Notes under the pieces: generated by a model
Told to the model about the DNA's origin: nothing
The model's database searches: none
Seen by the model: the letters and a program-made list of their open reading frames with translations, nothing else
Assembly: GCA_963971405.1 (NCBI GenBank)
Contig: OZ020492.1
Span: 8,742,001 to 8,806,000, forward strand
Source: Psococerastis gibbosa
Lineage: Eukaryota; Arthropoda; Insecta; Psocodea; Psocidae
DNA: 64,000 nt
Reading direction: 5' to 3'
Part shown: positions 9,586 to 21,524 of the stretch, piece by piece
Layout: each line of letters starts with the position of its first letter
How positions within the stretch are numbered: the stretch's first letter is position 1
Made by a program: the position numbers and the translations under genes

Positions 9586-11449
9586 TGAAATATAATGATT
9601 TTGAACGTTTATTTAATTCAGCCGGGGGAGGGGGGATAAGGACTGTTCCCTAGTAAAACCCATTGCCCCGTGGTACACCCGTCAGTAGCAGAAACGCCCA
9701 AACGACTGGCAATAACTTCCCAGAAACTAAAGGGTGCCACTGCATTCTTCTCCACTAAATTTTCCTTTATTATTATATTGCTCTTTCGGCTAATATCTGT
9801 ATTATATATATTCAATTCAATTCAAACAAATGTATTCCAATTTTTCAACAATACAGGTTTACATAAAATTATAAAGTGTATCACTAAAGTATAAAATTAA
9901 ATTAGCTAAATAAAATTTAAAATTTACGAGGAACTAACCAGCCCAACTGTGTTTTCACGAGCTAGGACCGGTGCAGTGTTTCAATTAATTTGTTATGATG
10001 GTGTGCATGTGTGTGTTACGTATGTAAATATGGATAATATCCATATCCATACTATATTATATATATTATATTATATATTATGTTAGAAAAGAGTTTATAA
10101 AAGACAAGTTATGTTCATTATGTTGACTAAAATTTTGATTAAATGTATTTTTATCGTTCCACATGGAGTAGTAGGTTTTCGAGATCCATTCTTTTCTCAT
10201 GAAGCTATACGTTTAGTAGGTATACTATAATATACTCGTCGACAGGCCTCCTTTGCAGCGACGGTGAATTCTAACAAGACCAAGTCTCGGATAACCGATA
10301 AGCAGGACAGTGACCGCAACTTACAGATCTAGAATCCCCCGCACTTGGTCTGAAAATTGAATTCGCTATAGTGCTTAATAGCTGCACATGACATGGTCTT
10401 CTTATTAAGCTAACTTCGGTAGGTTTGCCGAAGAGTATAGCTGTTGACTGAATATAGGCTGCACTCGAAGAAATGCTAAAAAATCGTCCACTATCACAAT
10501 AAATTATAATTCAGATTTACTTAGGGTCTCTCACTGTTGACGAAGCTACAGAAAGTGGAATACAAAAGAAGCCGCCATGTTTTTCCCTCCTTCTATGCAT
10601 AACAGCTTTCTTAGGATTCCACTGTCCGTTGCTTCTCCTACGACGATGGGAGCTGCTCTTCAACTAACCCACTGAGCAATGCTTGTACTGTAGAAGCCCC
10701 CTACTCCTTTTTGGCACTCTTAACGAAAAGCAATATGCTGAAAGGGTAATATTCCATATAGAAAAGTTGGGACTTTCGCTCCCACCAAAACATTTTGGGA
10801 CTACCTGCCACGTTTTCTCAATGGCTGGACATAGGAAACGTCGCAGGTGGAACCGAAAGTTCATGAATAATTTTTTGGCGGGAAGCGAACATCCCTACTC
10901 ACCTATATAAAACTCTAGATAATCTCAACAGTTTGCTTTGTGAACATAATCACTTGACTAAAAAACCATTTAGCTTGCATTACGATGGTCAAAAGTTGTC
11001 AGAACGTGCAAGCACTTGCTGGTAAGATGAGAGGTAGCCAAAATATGTGGAGAGGTTGCTAAGTTACCTTAATTTGCTACAGTTGGACCCTAAAATCAGC
11101 CAAGCCCCTAGGGAAAAACGGGTTTTTATACTAAATTACATTGTAAAAGATTTGGAAACAAATCATTCATTCATTCATTCGCGGGGACAAATAATACCTA
11201 GACTACATCCAAGAAGAAATATGAATTAACCCAGAAGCTAAAACTAGCGCTAATCCAAGGAAAGGTGTAATCAGAAGAGCTCTTAGGCTATAATAGCAAT
11301 CAAAAATTAATAAAACAATCAGTGAAAAAAAGGTTGTAGAAAATAGAATAGGTAACTTAATACAAAAGTTGTTTTTTTCTGTTAAAAACTGACACTCTTA
11401 TGAGGGAGCTGGCCGCTGACTTTGGCCACCCCTGAATCACCCCATGATA
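9586..11449. other. No gene recognised
   Basis: AT-rich with (TA)-rich sequence near 10040-10085. Small open frames, for example at 10683-10910, show no family resemblance. Confidence 0.4.
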
Positions 11450-11875
11450 CAACGGTTAGTATTTTTTATTTAATTTAGTACTTCAGTTATAACGATTTCG
11501 TCAGTTCAATAGGCAGATGACGATTTCATTCATAGCATTACGAGGAATTTTGTAGTTCTGGCACAGGGGGATTTCCGTGTAACTGAGGGACGACAGAAAT
11601 TCAGCCAGCTATGAAATTCATGGAAAATTATAACGACAACAAGGAAAACCTCCATTTCATACACTATATTACATGGAGGTTTTCCTTGTTGTCGTTAAAA
11701 CTTTCCTGGAATTTCATAATTGGGTGAATTTCTGCCGTCTCTCAGTTTCACGGAAAATTCCCTGCACAAAAACTACAAAATTCCTCGTAATACTATGAAT
11801 GAAATCGTCCTAATTAAACTGACGAAATCGTTAGAACTTAAGTATTAAATAAAATAAAAAATACTAACTGTTGTA
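11448..11875. mobile_element. Foldback MITE, Tc1/mariner-type (TA target)
   Basis: Nearly the whole 424 bp (11450-11873) is one inverted repeat. It starts CAACGGTTAGTATTTTTTAT and ends with the inverse of CAACAGTTAGTATTTTTTAT, and TA flanks both sides (11448-11449, 11874-11875). The arms remain alignable almost to the centre near 11655. The TA target points to Tc1/mariner mobilisation; that is an inference, since no transposase is present. Confidence 0.7.
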
Positions 11876-12394
11876 TTTTGAGGGGACCAAGGGATGGCCA
11901 ATATCGACGATAAGCTTTCTTTTAACAGACGGACTGTTTAACAGATATTTTTCGAATGCCGCCTCAGCATTCAGAAATTTGATAAAACAAATACAATCAC
12001 TCAGTGGAACACAAAGAAAGGTGAGCAATAGCTATCACTGCAAGCAGAGCAGAGAGGAGGGTGGGTGAGACATAGGTCGTAGAGAAGCTTTAAATAGCGA
12101 ATTTGATAAATTTTTAGTGAAACCTTCTTTCGTTTTTCGCTCTTTCTTCGCGGATCCCCCGTAGCCTGGTGAACAAAGAGACAACCACCCTTAGTCTCAT
12201 CCATCCTCCCTGAGAACTGCATAAACTTCTGCAACCCAACAAAAGTTTTTTTTTTAAATGCAATAATAAATAATGGTTAAAGAGCCTTATTTGCAAAGCC
12301 TGGTGCACAGACAAGGTGAACTGAGTCTACATCCCTACACAATGGGTCGTGATTCATCCAGGCGCGGATTTTTTTTATTTAATTTTTAAAAAAA
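11876..12394. other. No gene recognised
   Basis: No repeat recognised. Overlapping minus-strand open frames at 12001-12314 carry no motif I know. Confidence 0.4.
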
Positions 12395-12560
12395 GGTTAA
12401 TCACATACAAACAATACAATGAATGTATCCGATTTACCTCGTCAGCCGCCTCTGTAGGTTAGTGCCCGTGCTGAGTTAAGACACGTCTCCGATCGCATTA
12501 CATGTAGGGACTCGAACATGTACAAAAACGCTACCACCTTGGCATCGAAGTCGATAATTG
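12395..12560 (-). mobile_element. SINE-B copy 6
   Basis: Reverse copy from the T/A-rich tail and AATGAATGTATCCGATTTAC to GGCATCGAAGTCGAT. CTACAGAGG subfamily (CCTCTGTAGG in this orientation). Confidence 0.65.
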
Positions 12561-12887
12561 TAGCCATAAATTTTAAAAATACATATACGGCTATAAATTA
12601 TAAACTTTTAAGCATGTATAACTTCATTAACTTGTAGTTCAACAAATACATTTTGCACCCTATGAACAAAAACCAGTTATTACTTACTGCAAAATTTGTT
12701 ATAACGTGGAGCTTGCCTCTTCAACCAAAATTAATTTAAAATGTCAGTGTTATATACTCTATGTAATACTTAATACTGCAGTTTAAATAATGTGTAGAAA
12801 AACATTGCCTTTATGGCATTAAAGTAAGCTCAGAGACTTGTTCGGTTAGATAGTTGTGTAACCTGTCTAATGTTACGAATCATGTCA

Positions 12888-13060
12888 ACTTCGATGGCCA
12901 GGTGGTAACGTGCTTGCACTTGTGCGAGTCTTTACACGCCATGCAATCGGAGACGTGTCACACTCATCACGGGTAATAACCTACAGAGGCGACTGAAAAG
13001 GTCAATCGGATACATTCATTAAATTGTTTGTATGCGATTTATCTTTTTGTTTCAAAAACA
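12888..13060 (+). mobile_element. SINE-B copy 7, inserted in SINE-T
   Basis: CTTCGATGGCCAGGTGGTAA through GGATACATTCATTAAATTG, followed by T/A-rich tail sequence. It splits the SINE-T copy. Confidence 0.7.
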
Positions 13061-13115
13061 GAAAAACAGAAAACAGAGCATATAAGTAGAGGATATTCAT
13101 CAACTGTGCTTGTGC

Positions 13116-13187
13116 GGGCTTGTGGTCGAGCGGTTAAGACGACGCCCTGGTTAAGCGTAGATCGTGGGTTCGAATCCCGACAAGTCC
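13116..13187 (+). tRNA. tRNA-Thr(GGT)-like pseudogene, head of SINE-T
   Basis: Folds as a tRNA. The acceptor GGGCTTG pairs with CAAGTCC (one G-U). The D arm is GTC...GAC, the A box TGGTCGAGCGG and the B box GGTTCGAATCC. The anticodon loop CTGGTTA gives GGT (Thr). The anticodon stem and T stem each contain a mismatch. Eukaryotic nuclear Thr tRNAs normally use AGT rather than GGT, so this is read as a SINE head or pseudogene, not a working tRNA. Confidence 0.55.
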
Positions 13188-13489
13188 AGTTTTTCTCTAT
13201 CCTCTAATTTCAGGTATAACGTGGAGGTTGCCTCTTCAACCAAAGTTAATTTAAAAAGTCAGTGTTATATACTCCATATAATACTGCAATATAATGTGTA
13301 AAAAATTTAGGCGCTCAACAGTTTTACTCTTCTTGAACTATATTGTCAAACTATGCCTATTTTTTTACTATTGTCCATTCTCAGCTAAGGCCGAGCAGCC
13401 CGACCTGCAGGCTACTAGCGGGGTCACAGGTGGCTGCTAGCGAAATGGCCATCAGATATGCTGGCTAGCTGCAAATATAACAAATAACC

Positions 13490-14240
13490 AGTCCGCTTGA
13501 CGTCACTGGAGGTGAGATAAATTCCAGATAGGTCAGACCAACACATTACCACACAGCAATAATGGCAGGACACGCAATGCATTTGAGAGCGAATTTTCTA
13601 CCATTTTTTTCAAAAAATAATTTTTTGCACAAAACCAAATAGTTTTTTGGGAAAGCAACCTGTCTGGTTTCGTTAATCAATTGGACACCTAAAACATGCC
13701 TGAAATTAGAAATCATCGATAGAAAGGTTTCGCAGAAAAATTATTTTTTAGTCATTTTTCATTAAAAATTAGTTTTTTTTTATTTTTTTTTTACCCCCAG
13801 AAGCAAACTATCAAGGGGCAAGCGACCCCACGGATTTTGTCAACATTAATAACGACTACAACTTATATGAATTTAAAAGAAATCGTTGGAGCAGTTTTTA
13901 AGAAATAATTTTTTTAGACGTTTTTTGAAGTTTTTTGAGAATAAAACCCCCCCAAATTGAGTTGGCCCAAAATAAAAAAAATGGTCTCGAGGCATAATTT
14001 TTGTTACTTAGAAGCAAAATTCATCAAAATAGGCCGAGCAGTTTGCCCGGAAATAGATAAACAGACAGACAGACATACAGACAGACATACAGACAGACAG
14101 AGTGACATTTCGTAAAAACCACTTTTTTGGGTTCCTGGGACCTCAAAACGTGTAAATCCGTTGAAATTTCGGAATCGAACATTTCGACCATCACAAAGCT
14201 TTCCTTACACTACGTATAAATTGGAAAGCAAAAAAATAAA
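13490..14240 (-). repeat. Repeat D copy 1
   Basis: Minus-strand copy of the unclassified ~0.9-kb D repeat. The 5' terminus (right side) is GGAAAGCAAAA after ACGTATAAATT. It is followed by GACCATCACAAAGC, GTCCCAGGAACC-type sequence, a TCTG/CAGA microsatellite (14062-14100), the CGGTTTTTAAGAAATAA block and the GGGGCAAGCGACCC block. The left end lacks the ACCGGTTCTTTT terminus of other copies and ends at CACTGGAGGTGAG. The left flank 13300-13489 is unassigned. Confidence 0.7.
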
Positions 14241-15119
14241 TAAATAAATAAATATATTTGCATAGAAACAATTCAATGAATGTATCCAAATAACATCTTC
14301 AGTTATATTATAACGCAAAAAAATATTACTGCTGGCATGTACCATGGCGTATTAAATTAACTCCAACTCCAGGCAAGCACATTTTGAATTTATAAAAGCA
14401 GTTGTTCATTACAAAGTTAATAGAAGGGGTGGGAGGGAAATGGAGGAAATACAGAGATTCCCATGCTAATTAACTCCTTTAGTCTTATTGACTTATGCGA
14501 AAATCAACCCCCCCCCCCCTCATAGCCTCTAATTCAAATTTCAAATTGACTTTAAAGAAGAGGAATGAGTTTTCAAATAAATTATGAGTTGTTAATACAC
14601 ATATTTATGTATTTTATCTTGAAATTTTCCTTTGAGTGTTGCCACTACAACAGCTTAACCCTTTACGCGCGCTTTCCTATTTTTAATGAATTCGATATTA
14701 GCTTCAACTTCAACAGTGATTGTAATTACCACTGAATAAATGGCTTTATCAAAAATTAACAAGAAAATTTCCAGAGTACTTTTACAAATTTTCATTAGGA
14801 GGCAACCGGAGTTGATTTATGCTTTCGCCAGTTTCATTGCCTCAATGGTAAGCTTGTCACCTATTCTTCTCGGTCAGTAATTTAGGGACCAAAAGATTAT
14901 CCTAAGTTACCTACTACCGTCTCTTCTTTCTTCGTTTTTTCTTGGAACCCTGCTCGAAAAACAAGCTGCTAGCCTACAAAAAGGTAGGATCCATCCGGTT
15001 ATTCCTCCTCCCTCTTTACACTAATTACACTACCCAATATGGCCGGAACATATAATCTGAAACTCGATAGCCTTTCTTGGTTACGATACAGGTTAATACC
15101 ACTTTTTCTTCTTCTTCTT
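14241..15119. other. No gene; small repeat E fragment
   Basis: TTTATGCTTTCGCCAGTTTC...TCAATGGTAAGCTTG at 14817-14865 matches repeat E (as at 26950-26990). Otherwise unassigned, with TAAA repeats at 14238-14255. Confidence 0.45.
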
Positions 15120-15129
15120 TTATAAAGGG

Positions 15130-15375
15130 TTAATAGCATACAAACAATTTAATGAATGTATCCGGGGCGAGTTCAGAAAATGGGTTCGTGGCGACCCCCC
15201 CCCCCTTCCCCACGCTGCGCACGCGGCACTAAGGGGGAAGAAGAGAAGAATAAGTATCCGGTTAACCTCTTCAATCGCCTCACTAAGTAACCTAATAGGC
15301 ACTTGTGTCAAGTTACGACACAAAGTATGTAAAGACTCGCACAAGTACCACCTAGCCACCGAAGCCGCTAGATGT
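15130..15375 (-). mobile_element. SINE-B copy 8 with an 88-bp insertion
   Basis: Reverse SINE-B interrupted after AATGAATGTATCCGG. The sequence GTATCCGG appears at 15158-15165 and again at 15254-15261, with 88 bp between (15166-15253) that includes a C run. The 8-bp duplication suggests a hAT-type insertion, though the insert shows no clear terminal inverted repeats. Confidence 0.65.
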
Positions 15376-15543
15376 ATTAAAGAGTTGCGCGTATGAAATG
15401 CTTCTCAATTTCTCTAAACGCCACTTCTCAAATCTATCCGCAAAGCTATGGAATGTGGCAGATACTCCATCAAATTAAAATATGGCGGAGGACTGTGGTA
15501 CCCAACGGAGACTGGCTGGGATATAGCGCGGCAATACCTGTGT

Positions 15544-16052
15544 CTCGTGCACAGAGGCGGTCCCAGACATCATAAAAGGGGGAGGCACTTGTCAGTAGGT
15601 TTTCGAAGGGGGCGGTGTATAATTTGGCGCCCCTCCACCCATTTTCATACAAGTGCATAAAATGGGGAAAGCCGTTCTTATGGACGGACGCAACTTTTAC
15701 ATTAATGACGTTAGTGTCCTTTGCGCATGAGCCAGAGGGTTCGGAGGATATGAAGGGGGTCTCCCCCGGGTAAAAGTTTTTGAAAGATAGGTCTGAAATA
15801 TTAGGATTTTACGCATTTTCAGAGCAATAAGGTTCCTATATTAGAGGGAATTACTAAAATTGTGCACAAGGGGGCGCTGGGGTCACCCCCGGGAGAAAAA
15901 TTTCGAAAAATAGGACTGAAATAGTGGGGTTTTACGCATTTTGAGTGCAGTTGACACTTGGATTGTAAAGGCAAAGAATATAACTGCCTTCCAAAGGGGG
16001 GGGGGGGCAATTGCCCGCAGTGCCGGTCGCTGCGTCCGCCTCTGCTCGTGCT
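15544..16052. mobile_element. Non-autonomous hAT element, CAGAGGCGG family
   Basis: The element at 15552-16044 (493 bp) starts CAGAGGCGGTCCCAGAC and ends GCGTCCGCCTCTG. It is flanked by CTCGTGCA (15544-15551) and CTCGTGCT (16045-16052), an 8-bp TSD with one mismatch. The interior holds two GGGGTC...CCCCCGGG modules, each followed by TAGGNCTGAAATA and a GTTTTACGCATTTT-like tract. Same family as 957-1281, in opposite relative orientation. No coding capacity. Confidence 0.8.
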
Positions 16053-16154
16053 GCATCGAATATGTGCATAGTTTTTTACATCAACTTGCCCTTAAACTCA
16101 AAATCACAAGAGGAAAAGTTGCCACCAGTCACTCACCTGTCGTGGGTGGGCAGC

Positions 16155-16530
16155 TCATATAATTTTCAAACGCGCATACAGTAAATATACGTTATACCCA
16201 ATAGGGACGACGTCCCCCACAGTTAGACTGACCTCAACTCTCCCTAGCCTCGGGCCCCAGCTAGTATGGGTGGGTTCCACTTCCACTATAATTTCGTCTG
16301 TAAAGTCTTTTTTAGAACAAAACCTTTTTAGCCGTTTTATTTTGGTTTTTGGAAATTTCATCGAAGTCCACCGAGTAGTTTGCCACCCAAATCGACAAAA
16401 AGACAGACATTTCGTAAAAAGAACATTTTGGGTTCCTGATGGGACCTCGAAAGGTGTAAATCCACTGAAATCTCAAAATTATAAATTTCGACCACAACCC
16501 TTTCCTTATGCTAATGTTTATATAAGAAAC
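16155..16530 (-). repeat. Repeat D fragment
   Basis: ACATTTCGTAAAAAGAACAT, TGGGTTCCTGATGGGACC and AATTTCGACCACAACCC-like sequence correspond to the 5' part of D on the minus strand. Strongly diverged. Confidence 0.55.
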
Positions 16531-18221
16531 CAACAACGGATATAAGTGTGTTATGTCGTATGTCCAGTCGGTTTTTTTTGACATAATCAATTAGCTTCTA
16601 CTTCTTAATAAATGAAGCCTCTACTACACTCATTCAAGCCAATCATATATCCTATGTTAACCAGACTTATTGCACATTTAAGAAAATGTGAGCACAATTA
16701 TTCATGTCCAATATGCATTAAGCGGCTATTACACAACATCAATTTCTCATAATTTCACTTATAATTTTTGTAATTTTATATGCCATTAATATTTTTGACC
16801 ATTCGATTATTGTAATTTTTCCATGCCATTTTCCATTTTGCCACGGTTAAAGTTTTAGAATTGATTGTTTCACTGTTATTATTTCTTAATTTAATTCGCT
16901 GTTGTGGTGGCGAAGAAGACCCTGCCTACATCATTATGATAGCTTAGTCTCAAATGACAGGCTGCTGGTTATATTAAGATTTTTTTTAGCTACAGGAGAC
17001 AATTCTTTTAATCTACAATACGGAATGGTACTCGAATTACCGATTGTTTACTTCCAAGGATACTTCCAGAAACATGCCATTAAAAGAGGTGTATTTGAAG
17101 GTACAGGAATTTTTTGTGATCATTATTATTTAATGACAATATTATAATACGCTAAACTTCAAAACAAACCGTAATTAGATAAATTAAACGTTTTGAGGTA
17201 GTCATGTTAATTTGTTATTTAGTTTTTCACCACGAGAAATTTTTAATATATGATATAATGTCATAGACTACTTTTAACAGTCACAAATGTGAAATTATGA
17301 AAAAATGATATGCTTATGAAGCGAAGTGACGCTTACATTAATACATGTCAACAAATTTTTACATTTTTACATGACATATATAAATACAAGAAACCTGACA
17401 AGCAGGTCTACTTCTACCAAATAATCGATATACTTACGAAGATTAGGTCCAGTAGAAATACAGGTTTGCAACACAATGGAATACAATGCAATTAGGAACT
17501 GTATTAATATAACTAATTAGCACTACGAGTTAATAGCTTAAATTAGAAATGTTTAGTGATAGATATTAGAAGGCGGGGTGTTGGAGGAAATGTTTTTTTT
17601 TATTGTACTAAAAAGATACCAAACTAAGGTACAGGTACTAGGGTCTAAGGTAGCCTACCTACTAAATATTTATATTTTTTTAATCTATTTGTCATGGACA
17701 GCGTACAAAACTATACTATACTAAACTTCCTACCCCTTCCAAAATTGCTTGTATGTTTCACTTGACAACAGGCTACTTGACAATTTTTTAAATCCTATAG
17801 CATTATTTTTGTTTTATTTCGTGCACTTAAAATTATGTTTTTCTTAAATAAATTTTTTTTTTTTTTTGCCTTGCACACATCATTCTGCCATGATCAGCGT
17901 TATTTAGTAGGGAAAAGATATTATTCACCATCAATTTAAGTTTGATGGTTAAAAAGGGGGGTCACATGTGGAATGTAACGCCATTTGCGATGCCGCGGAG
18001 TTGCCTCCAGTATTAGAAATTATTAGCGTTAGTATAATTGGGATCAGGAGTTTGACGTTATTATCTTGTTACCCATGTCTACCGGCGTTTTTGCTCATGA
18101 AACCCACAGCTAAAAACACCAACACTTATTTTTTTAATTTTTTAATTTTTTTGTACATGCAAAAAACGCATTGTATTATTGTTGTTATTAACCTATAAGC
18201 TACCTTATCTGGCATATTTTA
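16531..18221. other. No gene recognised
   Basis: AT-rich, with long T runs near 17855-17870. No repeat or coding motif was recognised. Confidence 0.4.
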
Positions 18222-18549
18222 CTCATTGTTAAAATTAACTTTGTATAGTTTTACGAATAAAATGAAATTCAAAACTCACAACCGGTTTCGGCTCACGCCA
18301 TCGTCAAGTGCGATTGAAAACTGATAAAACAGAAGGTATGCAAGCTAAAACAATTGTTCAGTTTAAATTGTTTACTTCATGCGATGCTGTTTGTTATCCT
18401 GACAATGAGTTTTATTTTGTTTTAGCTTGCATGCCTTTTGTTTTATCTGTTTTCAATCGCACTTGACGATGGCGTGAGCCAAAACCGGTTGTGAATTTTT
18501 AATTTAATTTTATTCGTAAAACTATACAAAGTTAATTTTAACAATGAGT
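18222..18549. mobile_element. PLE-type inverted pair with hammerhead-like core
   Basis: Two ~130-bp arms (18222-18355 and 18418-18549) are near-perfect inverse copies separated by ~62 bp. On the minus strand the left arm reads TTGACGA, 11 nt that can pair (GGC...GCC), then GAAAC, the layout of a hammerhead ribozyme catalytic core, at 18280-18310. The right arm has the same motif on the plus strand with GAAAC changed to AAAAC. Short hammerhead motifs are known at the ends of Penelope-like elements. The link to PLE is an inference, as no coding part is attached. Confidence 0.5.
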
Positions 18550-20329
18550 GACAGCAAGTTTTACAACGTTACTATATAAGGAGACTGTTATTTTTATTTA
18601 TGGCATATTTTACATTTTATTGTTACAACTGTCAAGTAGCCTAATAGTTTCTACTTTTCTAGCACTTTATATAACAGTCTACAAGCAGCCCTAAAATAGC
18701 TAAGTTGTAAAAAGTAACACAAAAATAGTTAATGCCCTTTTTTACGAGATTTTATCGAGATGTTATGTAAACCTTTTTTTGTGCGCATAACCGCGCCTTC
18801 TTTTACAGGACTCTTCGATAGATGTGAAAAGGAAAGCACCTTCTTTCATAATATCTATTTTAAATGCAACTTAACTCCTTCTTCCACCAACTCGCACTGT
18901 CTAGGTAAAGAATAGAGTCGTAGAGTGCCAGAGGTTCCAAACTTCGCGTTCATGAGTAATAAAAGTTTACGAATCTTGAAGTTCTGGAGTCTCTACAGGT
19001 GTCACAGACTCACAGTCTAGCTCAAAGTGTGGATCACCTCGAGGCAATAAAACGTTTTAGTTTAGGAGTAGAGGGGAGATTCTTCATTGGGTTGCGCAGG
19101 AATTAAAAATTCATGAAATTTGTTGAAATCAGAGAGCGGCGGTTAAAGTAAAGGAAATGAAAGTGCGCAACTAGGTCAATACAACATGCTTTCCTACTTT
19201 CAACAGTATCGGTGCAGAAATTAAGTTGTAGAAATTTAAATGCATGCGGTTCGTATTACTGTAAGACTTTGAAATTTCAGAATTGAACTCGCGGTTCTCA
19301 CACAGCTGTGGTAATGCCAGGGAAAACGGTACCTAAAAAAAATGAGAACTAACAAAAAAAATAACGAAGCTGTGTTTCAATTGAGTCTTATTTAGGTCAA
19401 AGCGTATTAACTGCATTTTTTTAATTTTGAGATAGCCCAAGTACACCATGGTATTCCTGAAGCACTTATCTATTTTAGAGGTCAATCAGTACAGCAGTAG
19501 TATGCTCAGTTCCTGTATAAAATGCATTTGAAAATCAGTTCATTAATGAAAAAAATGTAAAGTTTCTTAACTACAAGTGTGTTTATCTCAAAATGAGTTT
19601 GACCGCAGTTATACATACGCTTTAACTTCTACACTTATTGCACTTAATGTTTATTTATCTATTAAATCTGTTACATTTTTATTACCATGTCTTATCTATT
19701 ACATGTTTTTGGTCTAGAATTTTATTTTTGATTCAGCATACATTTGTTAATTCAAAGCACCTACTTCCTTATCTTTATGTCTAATTACATCTAATTTGCA
19801 AATTAGGTACTGCCTCATTTGCCTTCAATTGTGAGCCATAACTGGCAAGTCAAAATTATATCAGGGACGCCTACAAGCGACAAGTGTACAATTTTGTTAG
19901 ACGCAATTGCGTGATGGAAATTTTCAATATTCGTTGCAATACCCAACCAATCAAGTTATACTGTCATGTCAGCAGATTCTGATAAACAGTTAATTAATAA
20001 CTCATACAGACGGACATTGGAAATTGTTTTGATCGCTGGTATTGGCATTTTGAAGGCTTTAGACTCAGTGAATGCAAATACGTGGATATTGCTGAATTTA
20101 ATTATCTTGCTTGTCTATTGAAATTATTTCATGTTCGGTGCACCTTTAATGAACTCATTGTGTTTCCGCGGCTTTCTGGGAATAGTTATAGTACCTATCC
20201 ATGTGGAAGGTTGGATTAATTGATTGGAAATAACTTATATGAAGTCAGGCCGAAACTTCATCAAAACAGAGGGAACAAAAATCGGGGATATTGTCGCAAT
20301 GCATCCCCTCTTCAAGTAATGAATACTAG
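18550..20329. other. No gene recognised
   Basis: AT-rich sequence without recognised repeats or coding motifs. Confidence 0.4.
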
Positions 20330-20810
20330 TCAGGGGCGGATTTGGTCTTGTGCGGATATAGGCACTGCCCTTGTCGCGGACATTAATAATTATTGTATGT
20401 ATAGTGGGGGGAGGGGGGGGGGGGGGTGTTCACTAATAAAACCACAATTTATTATTTTTAAAAAAATATTTATAATCGAAATAACCTAGGTACTTTCTTA
20501 GCCTTAACTAAAAGTTTTTTTTTTCTTGCTTTGACCTCAGCAAACTGTGTAACAAAAAATCATTAATGTATTTGCCTCAGTTGCCTATTGGCAAATCCGC
20601 ATTAGCCGCCTTTCATTCAAAACTATCAATGTCTATGGGCCTAAGTTAAAGGCGCTTCCCACCATCACTCGCAAAGTCTCGGCAAGGAACACTGTACGGC
20701 ACTGCTATCCAACGGGCAGATGGCGGTACAGCCCCGTTTTTATTACTGATACCTTTCATGCGATGGTGGGACCGGGCCTAATTCACCGAGTAAATCCGTC
20801 TGTCCCCGGT
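20330..20810. repeat. hAT-like end and foldback repeat G
   Basis: CAGGGGCGGATTTGGTC at 20334 resembles a hAT terminus. G/C runs lie at 20404-20428. The 20640-20800 part contains CCCACCATCACTCGC and GCGATGGTGGGACC in inverted orientation, related to 6140-6390. No TSD was identified. Confidence 0.4.
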
Positions 20811-20817
20811 GACCAAA

Positions 20818-20887
20818 TCCCTAGCCTAGTGTTATAGCCCACATATTACCCTAACGGGTGAACCTGGTTCAAATTCCGGTATAGGGA
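20818..20887 (+). tRNA. Degenerate tRNA-like pseudogene
   Basis: TCCCTA pairs with TAGGGA at the ends. An A-box-like CCTAGTGTTATAG and a B box GGTTCAAATTCC are correctly spaced. The ends and A box resemble tRNA-Glu. The anticodon arm is not intact, so this is a pseudogene or SINE remnant. Confidence 0.4.
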
Positions 20888-21138
20888 AAATTTTGTTTTA
20901 TGGTTATGGAACAAGTCTGTCGTAAAATCCTGAAAATAATCGCACTTCGCATACTATTTTTATAATTGTGGTAGTAGTAGTGAGGTCTTATACAATTCAC
21001 AAAAATTTAGAGGAATATTTCATCTCTTTAATGCGCTACGGGACTCGGTGTTCCAAATAGTTCACTGCGATAAAACTAAAAAACGAAAGTTATTGTGTTC
21101 AAATAGGCCTACTATTGAGATTTTTTTTCAACAATTTC
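20888..21138. other. No gene recognised
   Basis: AT-rich spacer before the PLE fragment. Confidence 0.4.
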
Positions 21139-21524
21139 TTAAAAACAGTTCTGTTTATTATTTCGAACTTTGATCATAGCACGATAGTTTTTAATAAAGG
21201 ATTGGTGTGTCAAAACTATAAACAAAAAATAACAAAAACTTAGAGTTTTAGAAAAACTTGTTATAACAACCCGAATTAGTAAAACCCAAATAATCGCTAA
21301 GAAATTAACTTTGTCTATGAAACCCACTTGTGTTAGTATAAAACCCTGAGCGCTTTCGGCAAGAACTGCCATCTACAGAGGGAAACCCACTAGCACAGTT
21401 ACACCTTATCTGCGATTTGAGACTTGCTCAACTCGAGGAGAAGATGCAAATGTGACTAGGGAGAGGAAACCTTGGTTTATATAGGACTGTGAGCGGGAGG
21501 AGGAGGGGGTGGGAGGGGGCGTGG
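21139..21524 (-). mobile_element. PLE 3' non-coding region with hammerhead-like core
   Basis: This follows the GIY-YIG stop on the minus strand. At 21353-21378 it reads CTGTAGA, 14 nt with a GGCA/TGCC stem, then GAAAG, a hammerhead-like layout. The same block is at 45389-45660 (minus) and 45665-45827 (plus). It yields a ~50-residue open frame (MAVLAESAQG...) in all three copies. That is better explained as shared non-coding PLE sequence than as a protein. Confidence 0.65.

Larger units (their letters stand above)
12640..13300 (+). mobile_element. SINE-T copy 1, tRNA-Thr-like, interrupted by SINE-B
   Basis: The 5' body (TTCGGTTAGATAGTTGTG ... ACGAATCATGTCA, 12838-12890) continues after a SINE-B insertion at about 13076 with GCATATAAGTAGAGGATAT and the tRNA-like part. 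This matches the uninterrupted copy at 49800-50042. Inverted copies of the CTTCAACCAAANTTAATTT segment lie on both sides (about 12705-12770 and 13210-13285), which is unusual for a SINE and may reflect rearrangement. Confidence 0.6.

Noticed and set aside
13116-13187. Functional tRNA gene
   Set aside because: Mismatches in two stems, an anticodon not used for Thr in eukaryotes, and a repeated SINE context.
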